A DNA stretch of 64,000 nucleotides from Gavia stellata (taxonomy: Eukaryota > Chordata > Aves > Gaviiformes > Gaviidae). The stretch lies in assembly GCF_030936135.1 (NCBI RefSeq), contig NC_082604.1:6765001-6829000 (forward strand), in the 5' to 3' direction. Positions 14,956-26,367 of this stretch are shown piece by piece. The position numbers and the translations under genes are program-made. The notes below the pieces were generated by a model. That model was not told the DNA's origin and did no database searches. It was given only the letters and a program-made list of their open reading frames with translations. The number at the start of each line of letters is the position of its first letter. Within the stretch, counting starts at the first letter, position 1.

Positions 14956-16286
14956 CTCAGAATCACTAAGGTTGGAAAAGACCTGTAAAAACATCAAGTC
15001 CAACCATCAACCCAACACCACCATGCCCTTTAAACCATGTCCTACAATGCCATGTCCACACGTTCCTTGAACACCTCCAGGGATGGTGACTCCACCACCT
15101 CCCTGGGCAGCCTGTTCCAGTGTTTCACCACTCTCTCCATAAAGAAATTTTTCCTAATATCCAGCCTGAACCTCCCCTGGCGCAACTTGAGGCCATTTCC
15201 TCTTGTCCTGTCGCTAGTCACCTGGGAGAAGAGACCAACACCCACCTCTCTGCAACCCCCTTTCAGGTAATTGTAGAGAGTGATGAGGTCTCCCCTCAGC
15301 CTCCTCTTCTCCAGACTGAACAACCCCAGTTCCCTCAGCTGCTCCTCATAAGACTTGTGTTCCAGACCCCTCACCAGCTTCGTTGCCCTTCTCTGGACAT
15401 GCTCCAGTACCTCAATGTCCTTCTTGTAGTGAGGGGCCCAAACCTGAACAGAGGATTCGAGGTGCGGCCTCACCAGCGCCGAGTACAGGGGCACGATCAC
15501 CTCCCTGCTCCTGCTGATCACACTGCTTCTGATACAGGGCAGGATGCCGTTGGCCTTCTTGGCCACCTGGGCACACTGCTGGCTCATATTCCGCCGGCTG
15601 TTGACCAACACCCCCAGGTCCTTTTCTGCAGGGCAGCTTTCCAGCCACTCATCCCCAAGCCTGTAGCGTTGCATGGGGTTGTTGTGACCCAGCACTTGGC
15701 CTTGTTGAACCTCATCCAATTGGCCTGGGCCCATCCATCCAGCCTGTCCAGATCCCTCTGCAGAGCCTTCCGACCCTCGAGCAGATCAACACACCCGCCC
15801 AACTTGGTGTCGTCTGCAAACCTACTAAGGGAGCACTCAATCCCCTCATCCAGATCGTTGATAAAAATATTAAACAAGACCGGCCCCAAAACTGAGCCCT
15901 GGGGGACTCCACTTGTGACCGGCCGCCAACTGGATTTCACTCCATTCACCACGACTCTCTGGGCTCGGCCATCCAGCCAGTTTTTTACCCAGCGAAGAGT
16001 GCACTTGTCTAAGCCACGAGTCGCCAGCTTCTCCAAGAGAATGCTGTGGGAGACAGTGTCAAAGGCTTTACTGAAGTCCAGGTAGACAACATCCCCAGAC
16101 TTTCCCTCATCCACTCAGCGGGTCACCTGGTCATAGAAGGAGATCAGGTTGGTCAAGCAGGACCTGCCCTTCATGAACCTGTGCTGGCTGGGCCTGATCC
16201 CTTGGTTATCCTGCACGTGCCCTGTGAGCACCCTCAAGATAAACCTCTCCATAATCTTCCCCAGCACCAAGGTCAGGCTGACAACC
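14956..16286 (-). mobile_element. CR1 LINE, 5'-truncated, - strand
   Basis: This is a relatively well-preserved CR1. Its 3' end is at 14956, where the + strand reads TCAGAATCACTAAGG, the complement of the CCTTA(A/G)TGATTCTG tail. It extends to about 16286, where the reverse-transcriptase ORF is truncated. The encoded protein includes the region before the catalytic core, the FADD box, and the C-terminal segment ending in 'ERVDMAL'. It shares close sequence with the copy at 30007-31000, so both belong to one subfamily. No clear target-site duplication was seen. Confidence 0.93.
15042..16114 (-). pseudogene. CR1 ORF2 reverse transcriptase, frameshifted
   Basis: Two overlapping open frames make up one broken protein: 16114 down to 15584 (176 codons) and 15734 down to 15042 (230 codons). 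The first carries the reverse-transcriptase motifs [20 protein letters not shown] and FADDTKLGG, the last being the catalytic Asp-Asp box. The second carries the CR1 C-terminal region with RSHLE-like, [15 protein letters not shown] and [10 protein letters not shown] motifs. The frame changes near 15690. There the related copy at 30007-31000 has 13 additional bases between two GACCC repeats, so a small deletion caused the frameshift. The N-terminal endonuclease is absent. It is not expected to be functional. Confidence 0.88.
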
Positions 16287-19200
16287 ATCTGAGGAGGGAT
16301 GGAGAGACTTTCTCCAGCCTAGAGAGAGAGCCTACACTATGTGCCAACCTGCTCAGTGTGCCCATTTCCCCACCCAGAGCTGTGCAAGCATGACTCAATT
16401 CAGCACTCAGCTGAAGGGCCCCGCACCTCCAGCTGCACTGGGTGATCTAATTCCAGATATCGCATCTTCCTGGCCTTGCTTAGCTCAGGTTTCAGCACAG
16501 CATTTCAAATGCACAGTTGCTGAGTACCTCTGCTAGCTGTTAAACACACCGTTTTAGAAAGCACTGAATGATGAGGTGCTAGACCTCACTGGAAAGTATT
16601 GCCCCCATTTATTTGGTCAGCAGATTGACATTCAAGACCAAACTGACATGAAATCTTCTCCTACGCAGGAGGAGGAGGTGCTATAGAAACCCTCAAGTAC
16701 CAGTGAGCTGTTGGTCCCAGGCACCTGTCCTGTGCATGCAGCCCGTGGCCACCCTCCAGCCCCATCGCTGGCCCCAGCTGGCCCTTCTCCTCCTGGCCGG
16801 GATGCGCGGCTGCACAGCCCCCATGTGCCCTGCCTCCGGCGGGACCTGCTGCTGATTTTGTGGCATTAAACCTACAGGTAACATCACTGTTTCATTCTCT
16901 CTTGCTCTCTGTGGCCTGCTGCTCAGGGTCCTGCTGTGGGTGGGAGGAGGCAGAGGAGGCTTAGATGCCCAGTTTGTGCAGGGCAGTGCAGTCCCTGCGA
17001 TGCAGAGGTCCATGCCGTAGGTTGCAATCTCTGAGCCTTTCAGTTTCTGTTCTTACTCCAAGGTGTTCTCTGGGTACTTTACCTGGAAGATCACAGCATG
17101 TTACTTCCTAACAGCAGCTGGGAACTGGAAGCTAAATTAATCCCAACATGGGAAACGAGTGATTCCAAAAGGTTTCTTCTTTTGTGTAAGTGAACCCTTG
17201 CATCCCCTTCCAGGTCTTTCAAAGCAGTTCTGTGGTTAGGGTGACTATGTGACTGTTATCAAGGGATGCAATGATAGATGAGCCTGAAAGAACACGAGTT
17301 TCAAAAATGAAAAGAAAAAAGTGCTGTGCCTTAGATCACTGTGTTTGAGAGAGCTGTGAACAAAACAGCAAGGTCAGAGCAGGCAGTTTCCAGATTTCTT
17401 TATGCTATTTGGAAACAGAGAGGAAAAGCCCCTCACCAAAGTGCTGCGGCAGGGCCCTCACTTAGGGCTGTTCTGCCACGGAGGCAGTTTTTCTGCTCAC
17501 TCTTTCTGGCTGTGCCTCCCTCCCAGGTCAGCTCACTGCCCAGGGCCTGGCCAGCAGTGCCTGGGGTTAGATTTACACCCCTGTGAAGTACTGCCCTGTC
17601 CAAGTCTATTCTCACACCTGTGCAGCATATTTATTAAATCTTTGCTGACAGCTACCCATTCAATGTATAGGAATGTTGATGAAAATCAGGGCAGTTGCCA
17701 CAGAGGTGGCAGGTTTGAAAGCAGTTGATGCAGAAGATGTCGTGCTGTACCCCGTACTTCCTACCCCATTTTCCTTCTTCCAGGTCCAGGTCCCTTCCCT
17801 CACCCACCAGAGCTCCTATGCTGTCCTTAGTTATTTCACCCACCACATTCACCCTTCGTCCCTCTGGTGTGTGCTCACTTCTGAGCTCCCCCCATAAGGA
17901 GGAAGGAGGATTTTACATGCAAGACTCCCTCTCCAGTGCAGCTGCTTCCCCGTGGGCATCCCGCTGGGAAAAACACTGGATGTTTGCCACCACAGTGCTA
18001 CTGTGACACTCACTGTGCCTTCAGCCTCTGCCTTGCTTCTCTTCCTCCAAGCTCTCTGTTAAGGGTCTGGAAGAAGCCTGTTACTTCTTGAGCTGTTGGA
18101 GGAAATGAGCCCAGCCCTGGCCTTCCTCCCAGCCGGTCACCAGCCTCCATGGTGGGGGACAGCTGCTGACCAGCTCTCCCCAGTGTATGGTGGGGGGAAG
18201 CAGGACACACTCCACAATACTGGTGACCTTGTCTGTCGAGCCCCAGCCTGCTCCTGGTCCTCCGGCAGCAGCAAAATGCTGTTTTACAGCTGTCTCCAGT
18301 CTTTTCTCACAGCTGCAGGTCGCTGCCTAGCCCCTCTGATGCTGCAGCCATCTCATCTACCCCACCTTAAGCATTTCCAGCAGCCACAGGATATGCTAGC
18401 TTATCAAACTGCATCTCTTTAAAGACATTTTGTGCTTAGCCATACCTTATCGGTGCTATGTGGCCTGCCTTAAAACCCTCTGTTCGTTTCCTCCCTCCTC
18501 CCGCCAGTCTCCGGGCTGCCTCATGGCCTGGAACACTTGCGAGCTGTGATGCTGGGGACTGCATTTGGGCCACATCGCCAGCTCCCAAGGTGGTGTCAGC
18601 CAGAGCCCTTTGACGCTGCAGAGCACACCAGCCTGGTTTGCCTGTGTTGTACTTCAGCACAGAGGCTGCTGCTGATGTTGCCTACCACGGCTAATGAAAA
18701 GCAACCTGGGCATCAGCCGTGCCCGCAAAGACATCTGCCTCGAGCAGTTAGTGAGCATAACGATGTGGCAACTTCTGCCCTTGATCTAAGATGTTTCCCT
18801 GCTGCTACTTACTGTAGTTCAGAGAGGTTTTCCTCAGGTGACGGCTGTCAGCTTCCCTCCAGGGTACAGGCAGGGAGCTGCAAGCCTCTGTTGGGAGTCC
18901 CAGACCTGAGCACACAAGAATCGGGAGAGAGCTCTATGCAGGAGTCACATTAGTGTCTGCTAGTGCCCCAGACACTTATGTAACCCCCCCAGCAATTGAG
19001 TTATTTGTGTGTTTACCAGTTACTTCAGAACTGAAGTCTGAATTTGCAGTCAGTGCCCTCACCAACTGACCACAAAGTCTGCATTGCTGGCAGAGGCAAA
19101 TAACTGCTTAACCAGGCATGTTCAGTCATGGTGTCCCTTCCTACATCTCTGAAAGCTGTAGGATTTCACCAGATCCCTCACCACTCCCCTCTCTTGTTAG

Positions 19201-20355
19201 AGTGGGAAAAAAACTTATTTTAAATTAAAAGGTTAAATTTTTTCCAAAGTGCATTTAGATGCAAGCAGAAATTCAGTGACATATACACAGAATCACCAGT
19301 TCGGAGAATTGTTTCATGTGTACGTCACATAGAGCCACTTCGCACAGGATGGGGTCTGATGAAAGCTGATTTTTATCAGCCCACAAACTCACTCTTTACA
19401 TAAGCAATACTCTTGCAAAACATCTAGCGGCCAGTGTGGTAGAGGCTCATTACCTCCTACTTACATCTTGTGGATTTCCCAGGGTGCCAGGATGGCTGCC
19501 GTGAGCAGGAACTATCTAATGCAGCCCTTAATGGCAAGTTCCTTGTTTTGTCCCGATGTTTCCTGTTTCAGGTGTATCTTTCTGCTTTACATCTGCAGAC
19601 TCATACTCTCTCCTGGAACGAGTGGGCTTAAAATCAGGTTAGTCCTTCCACCCCCCACTCCCCTCCCAAGGAGGAAGAGATGTCTCACTCACTCCCTTAG
19701 TGTTTCAAGCATGCCTTTGGGGTGCCGGAGCTCAGATTCAGCTCTGTTTTCCTCAGCTTGGAGCAGGAGCTCCAGGTTCACAAGGCAGTCCAAAGGCTCA
19801 GAAACCTGCCCAGTTAGAGCCAGAGCATGAGGATGCGTACCAAGCAACATCTGCTATGCCCTTGCAGCCCTTGCCTGTCTTCCAAGCCAGCAGAACTGGT
19901 AAAAGAGCTTTTGCTCATGGGTTGTGCTGGGCTTTAGCTTTCGTTGCTGCAATCTCCACCTAGCTCAAAACCAAGCTAAGGGTAATTTTACCTCATTTGC
20001 ACAGCCTGGCTTAAGGAATTAGTGTTCACATTGTCCCAGGATGCCTCTGCTATCTACGGGGGCTCTTCTAAGTGCTACTCCACGCCCCCATTCAAGATCC
20101 CCCTATTTAATAAAGGCTGTCTGCCATGTCCTGTTGGAAGTGTAGCTTGAGATATTTACTCATAAACTGAGTAAACATAAACAAAGCTTGACAAAGGATG
20201 CATCCCAGTTACAGGCTGACTGAGAAGGCCAGTTTTGTAGACTCAAATTCACATTCATAACAAAGTAAATATTTACTTAAATACCCTTTTTTATAGGAGC
20301 CATACATCTATTAAGAGGTAGGAGGAAAGTCTTACTATGTCTTTTCCCATTTCAG
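16287..20355. other. intergenic, upstream of the receptor array
   Basis: No gene or young transposon is recognised. This stretch should contain the promoter and at least one untranslated first exon of the first receptor gene, because that gene has a splice acceptor at 20353-20355. I cannot place the donor exon or promoter from the sequence alone. Confidence 0.5.
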
Positions 20356-20392
20356 GTCTCAGAACATCATACAATATCTACACATCAGGACG

Positions 20393-21325
20393 ATGAATGT
20401 GTCCAACAACTGCAATGTTACAAATCTGGAACTGTATCACCATGTTCGTCTCATTGAATTTGCTTTGTATAACCTCATTTTCTTTTTTGGAGCACTATTT
20501 AATGCCCTTGCCCTCTGGGTGTTCTTCTGCAAGGTAAAGAAGTGGACAGAAACCAGGGTGTATGTAATCAATTTAGTCTTTGCAGACTGCTTCGTCATCT
20601 GCACCTTGCCTTCCATGGCTTATTTGCTCTGGAATAAGTCAACCCGAGATGAACTCTGCCAGTTTATAGAGGCAATGTATTTTATCAACATGGTAGTGAG
20701 CATCTACATCATTTCATTTATCTCCATCGACCGATATATTGCCATAAAGCACCCCTTGAAAGCCAGGACCTTCAGGTCTCCATCAAAGGCTGCCCTTCTC
20801 TGTGGACTTCTGTGGGTCTCCGTGATAATTGGTGCCACCTTAGAGCTTTGGCAGAGACGTGCCGGTCTCTGCTTTCAGAAGGATACCACCATGCCCGCTA
20901 CTCAGAGACTGCTTTCCATTTTCTTCATTTTTACTCTTCCATTAGCAATCTTGACTTTTTGCTCCACAGAAGTAATCAGGAGCCTTAAGAGACGTCTGAA
21001 CACAAATTCACCAGAAGAGAAATTAATCCAGAAAGCTGTTCACATCATTTATGCAAATCTGATTTTATTTCTAATATGTTTTCTGCCAGCCTACCTTGGG
21101 GTACTTGCCAGGTTCATAATGGACAGTGTCGGAGCTACCTGCTTCCTGCTCCAGGTTATGAAGAACTTCTCCTCTGTGACGAGGTGTATTGCCACATCCA
21201 ACTGCTGCCTGGATAGCGTCTGCTACTACTTCGTGACCAAGGAGTTCCATGAAGACTTTCTACTGCTCAAACCCAGCACTGAAAAAGCAGATCAAGTCCA
21301 CCCCTTGCAGACACACACTTGCTAA
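20393..21325 (+). CDS. GPR35-like: GPR35-like G-protein-coupled receptor, copy A
   Basis: Class A seven-transmembrane receptor of 310 residues, most like GPR35, a plasma-membrane receptor coupled in mammals to Gi/o and G12/13. Family marks are WTETRVYVINLVFAD at the start of TM2, DRY at 113-115, FLICFLP in TM6 and NCCLDSVCYYF in TM7 in place of NPxxY. TM helices lie at about 22-46, 56-78, 91-113, 133-152, 172-195, 213-237 and 256-282. C89 and C160 should form the TM3-ECL2 disulphide, and C7 and C250 a second one. N-glycosylation sequons are at N2 and N8. Residue 100, arginine in human GPR35, is methionine here, so the ligand may differ. The ATG follows a splice acceptor (TTTTCCCATTTCAG ending at 20355) by 37 bases, so an untranslated upstream exon is expected. 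First of the tandem array. The family call is firm; orthology is not. Confidence 0.93.
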   Translation: MNVSNNCNVTNLELYHHVRLIEFALYNLIFFFGALFNALALWVFFCKVKKWTETRVYVINLVFADCFVICTLPSMAYLLWNKSTRDELCQFIEAMYFINMVVSIYIISFISIDRYIAIKHPLKARTFRSPSKAALLCGLLWVSVIIGATLELWQRRAGLCFQKDTTMPATQRLLSIFFIFTLPLAILTFCSTEVIRSLKRRLNTNSPEEKLIQKAVHIIYANLILFLICFLPAYLGVLARFIMDSVGATCFLLQVMKNFSSVTRCIATSNCCLDSVCYYFVTKEFHEDFLLLKPSTEKADQVHPLQTHTC

Positions 21326-24300
21326 AGGAAGAGGGGGAGCAGGGGGAAAGAAAACCACCAAACCCAAGAAACCCCACAACAACTCTGTAACATCAAGAGA
21401 AGATACTGCTTCAATATTATTGGGATAACCATTGCTTTTTCTTCCTAGGGAGATCTTTGTTAGGTTTAGCATTACTAAGGTAATTGTGATTTATAGTCTA
21501 TGTTTCTATTAAACAACTTATTTCACAGAGGTGTGTAGAAGCGTCTATGTAATCGCTGGTCATCAATGTGTCTCCATTCCACCCTCCAGCACCTACTTGT
21601 TACTTTTACAGGAAGACAGGTGAGCCATGTATGTCTCCCTGTTTTAGTTCATTTTGCACCTAAAGTCAATCGATCCTTATTGCCAACACGTACAAAAGAG
21701 TACATCATATTTTACTTCATTGTGTATTTCAGGTTGTTTGCATTGATAAAATAATCCAGTTTATTTTTATTATATTCCTTTGACAGGCTGGGGAGGTCTT
21801 AGGTGGTACCAGCATATTACTAAGCACATGGCCCTACAAAACAGCCTAGACTCTGCTGACTGCCCTTCCCCTTCAAGTCAATTGGTCAAACAGATGTGGA
21901 GGAACACTTTTAGGATGACAGCAAGATTTGTCCAGTGCCATAAAGGCACCAAGTCCAGGAGATTTCAGAGCTGAGCCCTCCTGCCCGCTCCCCTTCTGCT
22001 GCACTGCGGAGCCCTGGCACAGAGACACCTCCTTAGAGCAGCCATACCCAAGGGGCTGCTGCTCCCACCCTTTTAACTCTGTCTAGACCCTTGCCACCTG
22101 TGCATTGCTATTCCCCGGGTTTATGTTGTGGCACCAGGCTGGCCCCCAGGTTCACCCTCCCCACCACAGCTCAGCGTCAGAGTATCACCCCCCAGCTGAA
22201 CCTCACAGCTGGACACAGCTGGGTCCAGGTTTCTGCAGCCTGCCGACATTGACACCCCTAACATTCCATGAGGGAAATGCATTTGTCCATGAGTCAGCAG
22301 CCTAGAAAAGTCAGGCGAGATGGGGAGTGGGTTGACCCCCTACATGCTACTCAAATGCTCCCTAGGACTGGGTTTTTTCTTTCTAAATATTGAAAAAATC
22401 TCCAAAATGGCCTCCGAGCTCTGCCCAGGCAATGCTCAGAGTGCTCCAGGAGACAGGGCAGAGCAGTCTTCCCTGCCCACTTACGCAGTTTCCCCTGTGA
22501 CCTGCATCTGCGTTCAGGGAGCCCACGGCTGCTGCTCAATCTGCTGGCGTCACCTTTGTGGCCGCAAGCTCAGGAGACGTGAATTAATTGGACAAATCCT
22601 GAGGGAGTCGGAGTCTGGCTCCCGTCAGCTGGCTCACATAGATGGGACTGCAATTGCTGCAGCCGACAGAGAGCAAAAGCCATCAAAATGACTACAAAAT
22701 ACCACTGGGGCATGTTCTTAAACATATTTCTAAAGGTCCTGACACCTACAGTGTGCTCACTGCCATACCAGTATCTCTCGCCTGTGCCTGATTGGCAGTG
22801 ACTGTCATTACCAGCTTGGGCTTTCCAGTGATGCTCATGAGCAGTGTTAGACACCTGACTGCTTCACAGAGCTCAAGCAGGCCCATAACGTCTGTCACGT
22901 TTCTTGTAAAGACACTGAAGAGAAGTATGCTGGGTCCCCTCGCCCTGAGCTCACTGTCACAGGGTGCACAAGCACCAATGTGCCCCCTCACAAGGGCCAT
23001 TAGCCCCCACACTGCTACCTGCCTGGGGCATGCTCTGCAACCGCACCGGAGGTTGGATGGGCTGCTGTGCTCCCTGGGGGCCCTTTCGCTGCCAGAAGGG
23101 CAATTTACAACCATTATGGGTTTTATTTCAGAAATTATTTGTTTTCCCATGACTGAAAATATTAAATTTTAATTGCTAGTTTGTGTGAGGTGGAGGGTGG
23201 GGAGTGCAGACTGGGTGGAAAAAATTACGGTGAAGGCTTGAGCTGATGTGAGTAGAACAATAGAGGGCACCAGAGACTCCACTGTCCCAAAAAGGTGATA
23301 AATGAAGCACTTTTGGGGAACAAGAGTTCATTGCTGTGCTTCAGTGCTCCTGAGCTGTCAACAGCAGGCTCCCGGGCAGCTGTGCCCTGCGCAGAGCAGC
23401 ACCCTGCACCAGCACCCGCAGCCCCAACAGATCGCCCCTGCCAGGACACCCACATCTACACTGCAACCTTTCTGAGGACTAAACCCACCTGACGGCCCCA
23501 CAAGAAGCAGGTAATGTCTTTTAATTCTTCCCACACTGATGTGTGGCAGTGTGCTCTGCTCAGTACTTCAGGATGTGCTTTCTCACCTCTTAGCTGAAGC
23601 GTTAGCCAGGGCTGCCTGCTTGTTAACATACGGGTCAATCCTCAGCTGTACACAGATGCCTCAGTTTCCTCCTGCTTTCACAGCTGTTATGCCTCACTGT
23701 TTTGCAGCCGCATGTGTCATTCAAGGGGGTCTTCATCCCTCGCTGCAGTTTCACACCAGTGCTTCTTACCATGCCTCTTCTGCGAGCCTAGAGACACCCG
23801 GCTCCAGGCATGCTGCAGCCCGGGGACCTTAGGAACCACCACCGGCTCTATGCTTACATGGGGGATTCGATGGGGCTGGGATGCCCAGCCCAGCCCGGAG
23901 GACTCCGCTGCTCCTCGGGGCAGTGCTATGCGCGCAGAGAGGGGCTTTTTCACTGCAGGATGACTGCGGTAGGCTGGCAGGGAATGGCTGCAGGGTAGGT
24001 GGTACCACAGTGCAGCCAAGGACCTGTGAGACTGAAAGCCCAAGAGAGCCAGGACACCGTCTGTATGTTAGTTCCTCCATAAATTCCACCCTAAAAATGA
24101 CTGTATCCCTGTGGTTCAGTAATGCCATACCAGTTCTGGTGCTAGGGCAGGTGCTGCGCTTTCCTCCGTGGTTGCCAGATCTGTCTCCCAGTCTCAGACA
24201 CTAAAAACAGTTCAATTAGTTCATGCAATCGGACATTTTCACTACAGTTTAGATGTCGATGCTTAGAAGCCGCTGACTTATAAGGCAAAGTTTTTATAAG

Positions 24301-25116
24301 AGATGGTAGGAATCTGGGCATTTTCCTTCCTGCCTCACTGTAAACACTTCCTTTATGAGCTGCAGGCTAAGTCTGATTCATCCTCTGCAGCCTCCTTGCT
24401 GGTAGCAGAAGCCCTGAAATATTTAAAGGAATACCAGGAGATAGTCTAAGTTCTTGGATTTGTGTTTTCTGCTCTAGCAACATTTTGGCTTCCTATCTTT
24501 GTAGGCTGATAGTAGACACGTGTGCTCACTTTCCCTTCTCTCTTTGGAGACCTGTTAATCTGCTAGGGCTGGTGGTACCCATGCTGAGCTATTCTTCCCC
24601 AGCATCCTGCAGCGAGAGGAGCAGGTTCATGCTTGGGGGCAGCCTGCCCACAGCAGGCACCCCCCCACCAGCCTGCAGCAGCGTTCCCACTGCCCCCAGG
24701 AGTAAAGCCACCTGAGCTACCTCATGGCTGGAAGGGCTCAAGTCCTGTGGAGGTTTGCAGGCCTGGCAAGACCCAGAGCAAACCCATGGGGTGGCTTCAG
24801 CAGCAAAGCAAAGGCCTTGGAGGAAAAAGGGGGAATGCTGCCCAGCTCTGCTTCGGGCTGCCCTAAAGCCAGTGGCTCTCTGATAACTACAGCAGTAGCA
24901 AAGATAAAAGACCATAAATTACCATTCTGCTTTGCAGACCATTCGCTATTACCCAAACTGTGCAAACCAGGACTGGATGGAGGGCAAGGCAGGCTTAACC
25001 CTGTAATAGCTGCAAGAGAGTGTGGCCTCTATTTTTTTGTGTTAGCTGGTGGTGAGTGTCAGTGTTACTCTGATGGCTGAGGGGCAGATGGTGCTGATGA
25101 GCCATGGAGCCCCTCC
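21326..25116. other. intergenic between receptor copies A and B
   Basis: This holds the 3' UTR of copy A and, by inference, the untranslated first exon and promoter of copy B. No further receptor remnant, RNA gene or recognisable transposon is seen before the CR1 3' end at 25117. Confidence 0.5.
21508..21513 (+). terminator. candidate polyadenylation signal for copy A
   Basis: ATTAAA lies about 180 bases after the stop codon of the first receptor. It is a common variant signal, but no supporting downstream element was verified. Confidence 0.25.
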
Positions 25117-25294
25117 AGGGTCAAACACTGGAACAGGCTGCCCAGGGAAGTGGTGGAGTCACCATCACTGGAGGTGTTCAAAAAACGTGTGGATGTGCCA
25201 TTGCGGGACATGGTTTAGTGGGCATGGTGGTGTTGGGTTGACGGTTGGACTTGATGATCTTACAGGTCTTTTCCAACCTTAATGATTCTGTGAT
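25117..25294 (+). mobile_element. CR1 LINE 3' end fragment, + strand
   Basis: A 178-base 3' terminal piece of a CR1. It encodes the [14 protein letters not shown]-like C-terminus (here starting at the 'aaacactggaacaggctgcc' stretch), followed by the 3' UTR and the tail CCTTAATGATTCTGTGA. It lies in the presumed last intron of receptor copy B, ending about 113 bases before that gene's splice acceptor at 25407. It is very similar to the fragment at 59188-59377 in the same orientation. Confidence 0.92.
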
Positions 25295-25419
25295 ACATAC
25301 GTAGCACAGGGGTGCGAGAAGCCAAGAGAGTGGGGGCACTGCAGCAGGACCCAGCCCAGAGGACCTGTTCCCGAGCTCGGTCTCATGCCTGCACCCTTTT
25401 CTTGCAGAGACGCCCCAAC

Positions 25420-26367
25420 ATGGACAACTGCCCCAATGACAACAACACGCTGCAGAATGGCATTGTGCTATTTCAACTTATCGTCTACATCCCAGTGCTC
25501 TCTTTGGGGATCCCACTGAATGTGATTGCCTTCTGGGTCTTCTGCTGCAAACTCAAGAGCTGGACCGAGACCAGGGTGTACATGATCAATCTCATGGTTG
25601 CAGACAGTTTCCTGCTCTTCGCCCTGCCTTTCCTGATATATTTTACCAAGTACAACCATCCCACAGACAAGCTGTGTTTCACCATACAGAACATCTATTT
25701 TACAAACATGCCTATGAGCATCCTTATCATCACCCTGATAGCGATTGATCGATACATTGCAATCAAGTTCCCTCTAAAAGCAAAGCTTTTTCGATCCTCG
25801 CTGAAATCGGCTTCTATCTGTGGGTTTCTTTGGATAACGATGATAATTTACTGCTACTTGCATCCAAAATTTCATGAAAGAAAGGAAGAAGTCTGCCTTC
25901 AGAAACAATCTATTCAACCTAATTTTTTCGTGTTATTCTCCATTATTTTTGGGTATTTTATTCCCTTAGGGATAGTGATTTTTTGCTCAGTACAAGTCAT
26001 CAAATGTCTCAAAAAGAAGATGGCCACAAGCTGCCATGAGACAAAGTTAATCCAGAAAGCAATCCACATTGTTTCTGTGAATTTGTGTGTGTTCATCATA
26101 TGTTTTTCACCTTTCTACATCACACTGCTCCTACGGTTTGCAGTGGATGTTGCTGGAGCTTGTTCTCTGCTCTCAGAAGTAAGAGCCTCTATTCAGATCT
26201 GTGCATGCTTAGCAAATTGTAACTGTTGTTTGGATGCATTTTGCTATTACTTTGCAGCCAAGGAATTTCCGGAATTTCCTTCTCTGTTCCCCACTTGTAT
26301 ATCAATGAGGTCCAAGATGAACCAAAGCAACGAGTCACAGCCACCCACAGATCAAGTCATGATATAA
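25420..26367 (+). CDS. GPR35-like: GPR35-like G-protein-coupled receptor, copy B
   Basis: Class A receptor of 315 residues, related to GPR35 and to the neighbouring copies. I start it at the ATG at 25420 (MDNCPNDNN) because a splice acceptor, CACCCTTTTCTTGCAG, ends at 25407; the open frame further upstream is intronic. Marks are WVFCCKLKSWTETR (39-52), DRY at 110-112, IICFSPFY in TM6 and NCCLDAFCYYF in TM7. Helices lie at about 16-42, 52-74, 86-109, 130-148, 169-192, 212-236 and 253-280. C86-C159 and C4-C248 are the likely disulphides, with a sequon at N8. The position matching human R100 is M97, as in copy A, while the Tyr four residues before it is kept. The tail has a duplicated Glu-Phe-Pro (26262-26279) right after TM7/helix 8 begins, not seen in the other copies. 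It probably signals through Gi- or G12/13-type proteins by family analogy. The ligand is unknown. Confidence 0.92.
   Translation: MDNCPNDNNTLQNGIVLFQLIVYIPVLSLGIPLNVIAFWVFCCKLKSWTETRVYMINLMVADSFLLFALPFLIYFTKYNHPTDKLCFTIQNIYFTNMPMSILIITLIAIDRYIAIKFPLKAKLFRSSLKSASICGFLWITMIIYCYLHPKFHERKEEVCLQKQSIQPNFFVLFSIIFGYFIPLGIVIFCSVQVIKCLKKKMATSCHETKLIQKAIHIVSVNLCVFIICFSPFYITLLLRFAVDVAGACSLLSEVRASIQICACLANCNCCLDAFCYYFAAKEFPEFPSLFPTCISMRSKMNQSNESQPPTDQVMI

Noticed and set aside
15120-16085. 321-codon open frame on the + strand
   Set aside because: It is the antisense of the CR1 reverse transcriptase at 14956-16286 and encodes no known protein.
25312-25419. N-terminal extension of receptor B
   Set aside because: It begins with a non-ATG codon and crosses a strong splice acceptor at 25407, so it is intronic.
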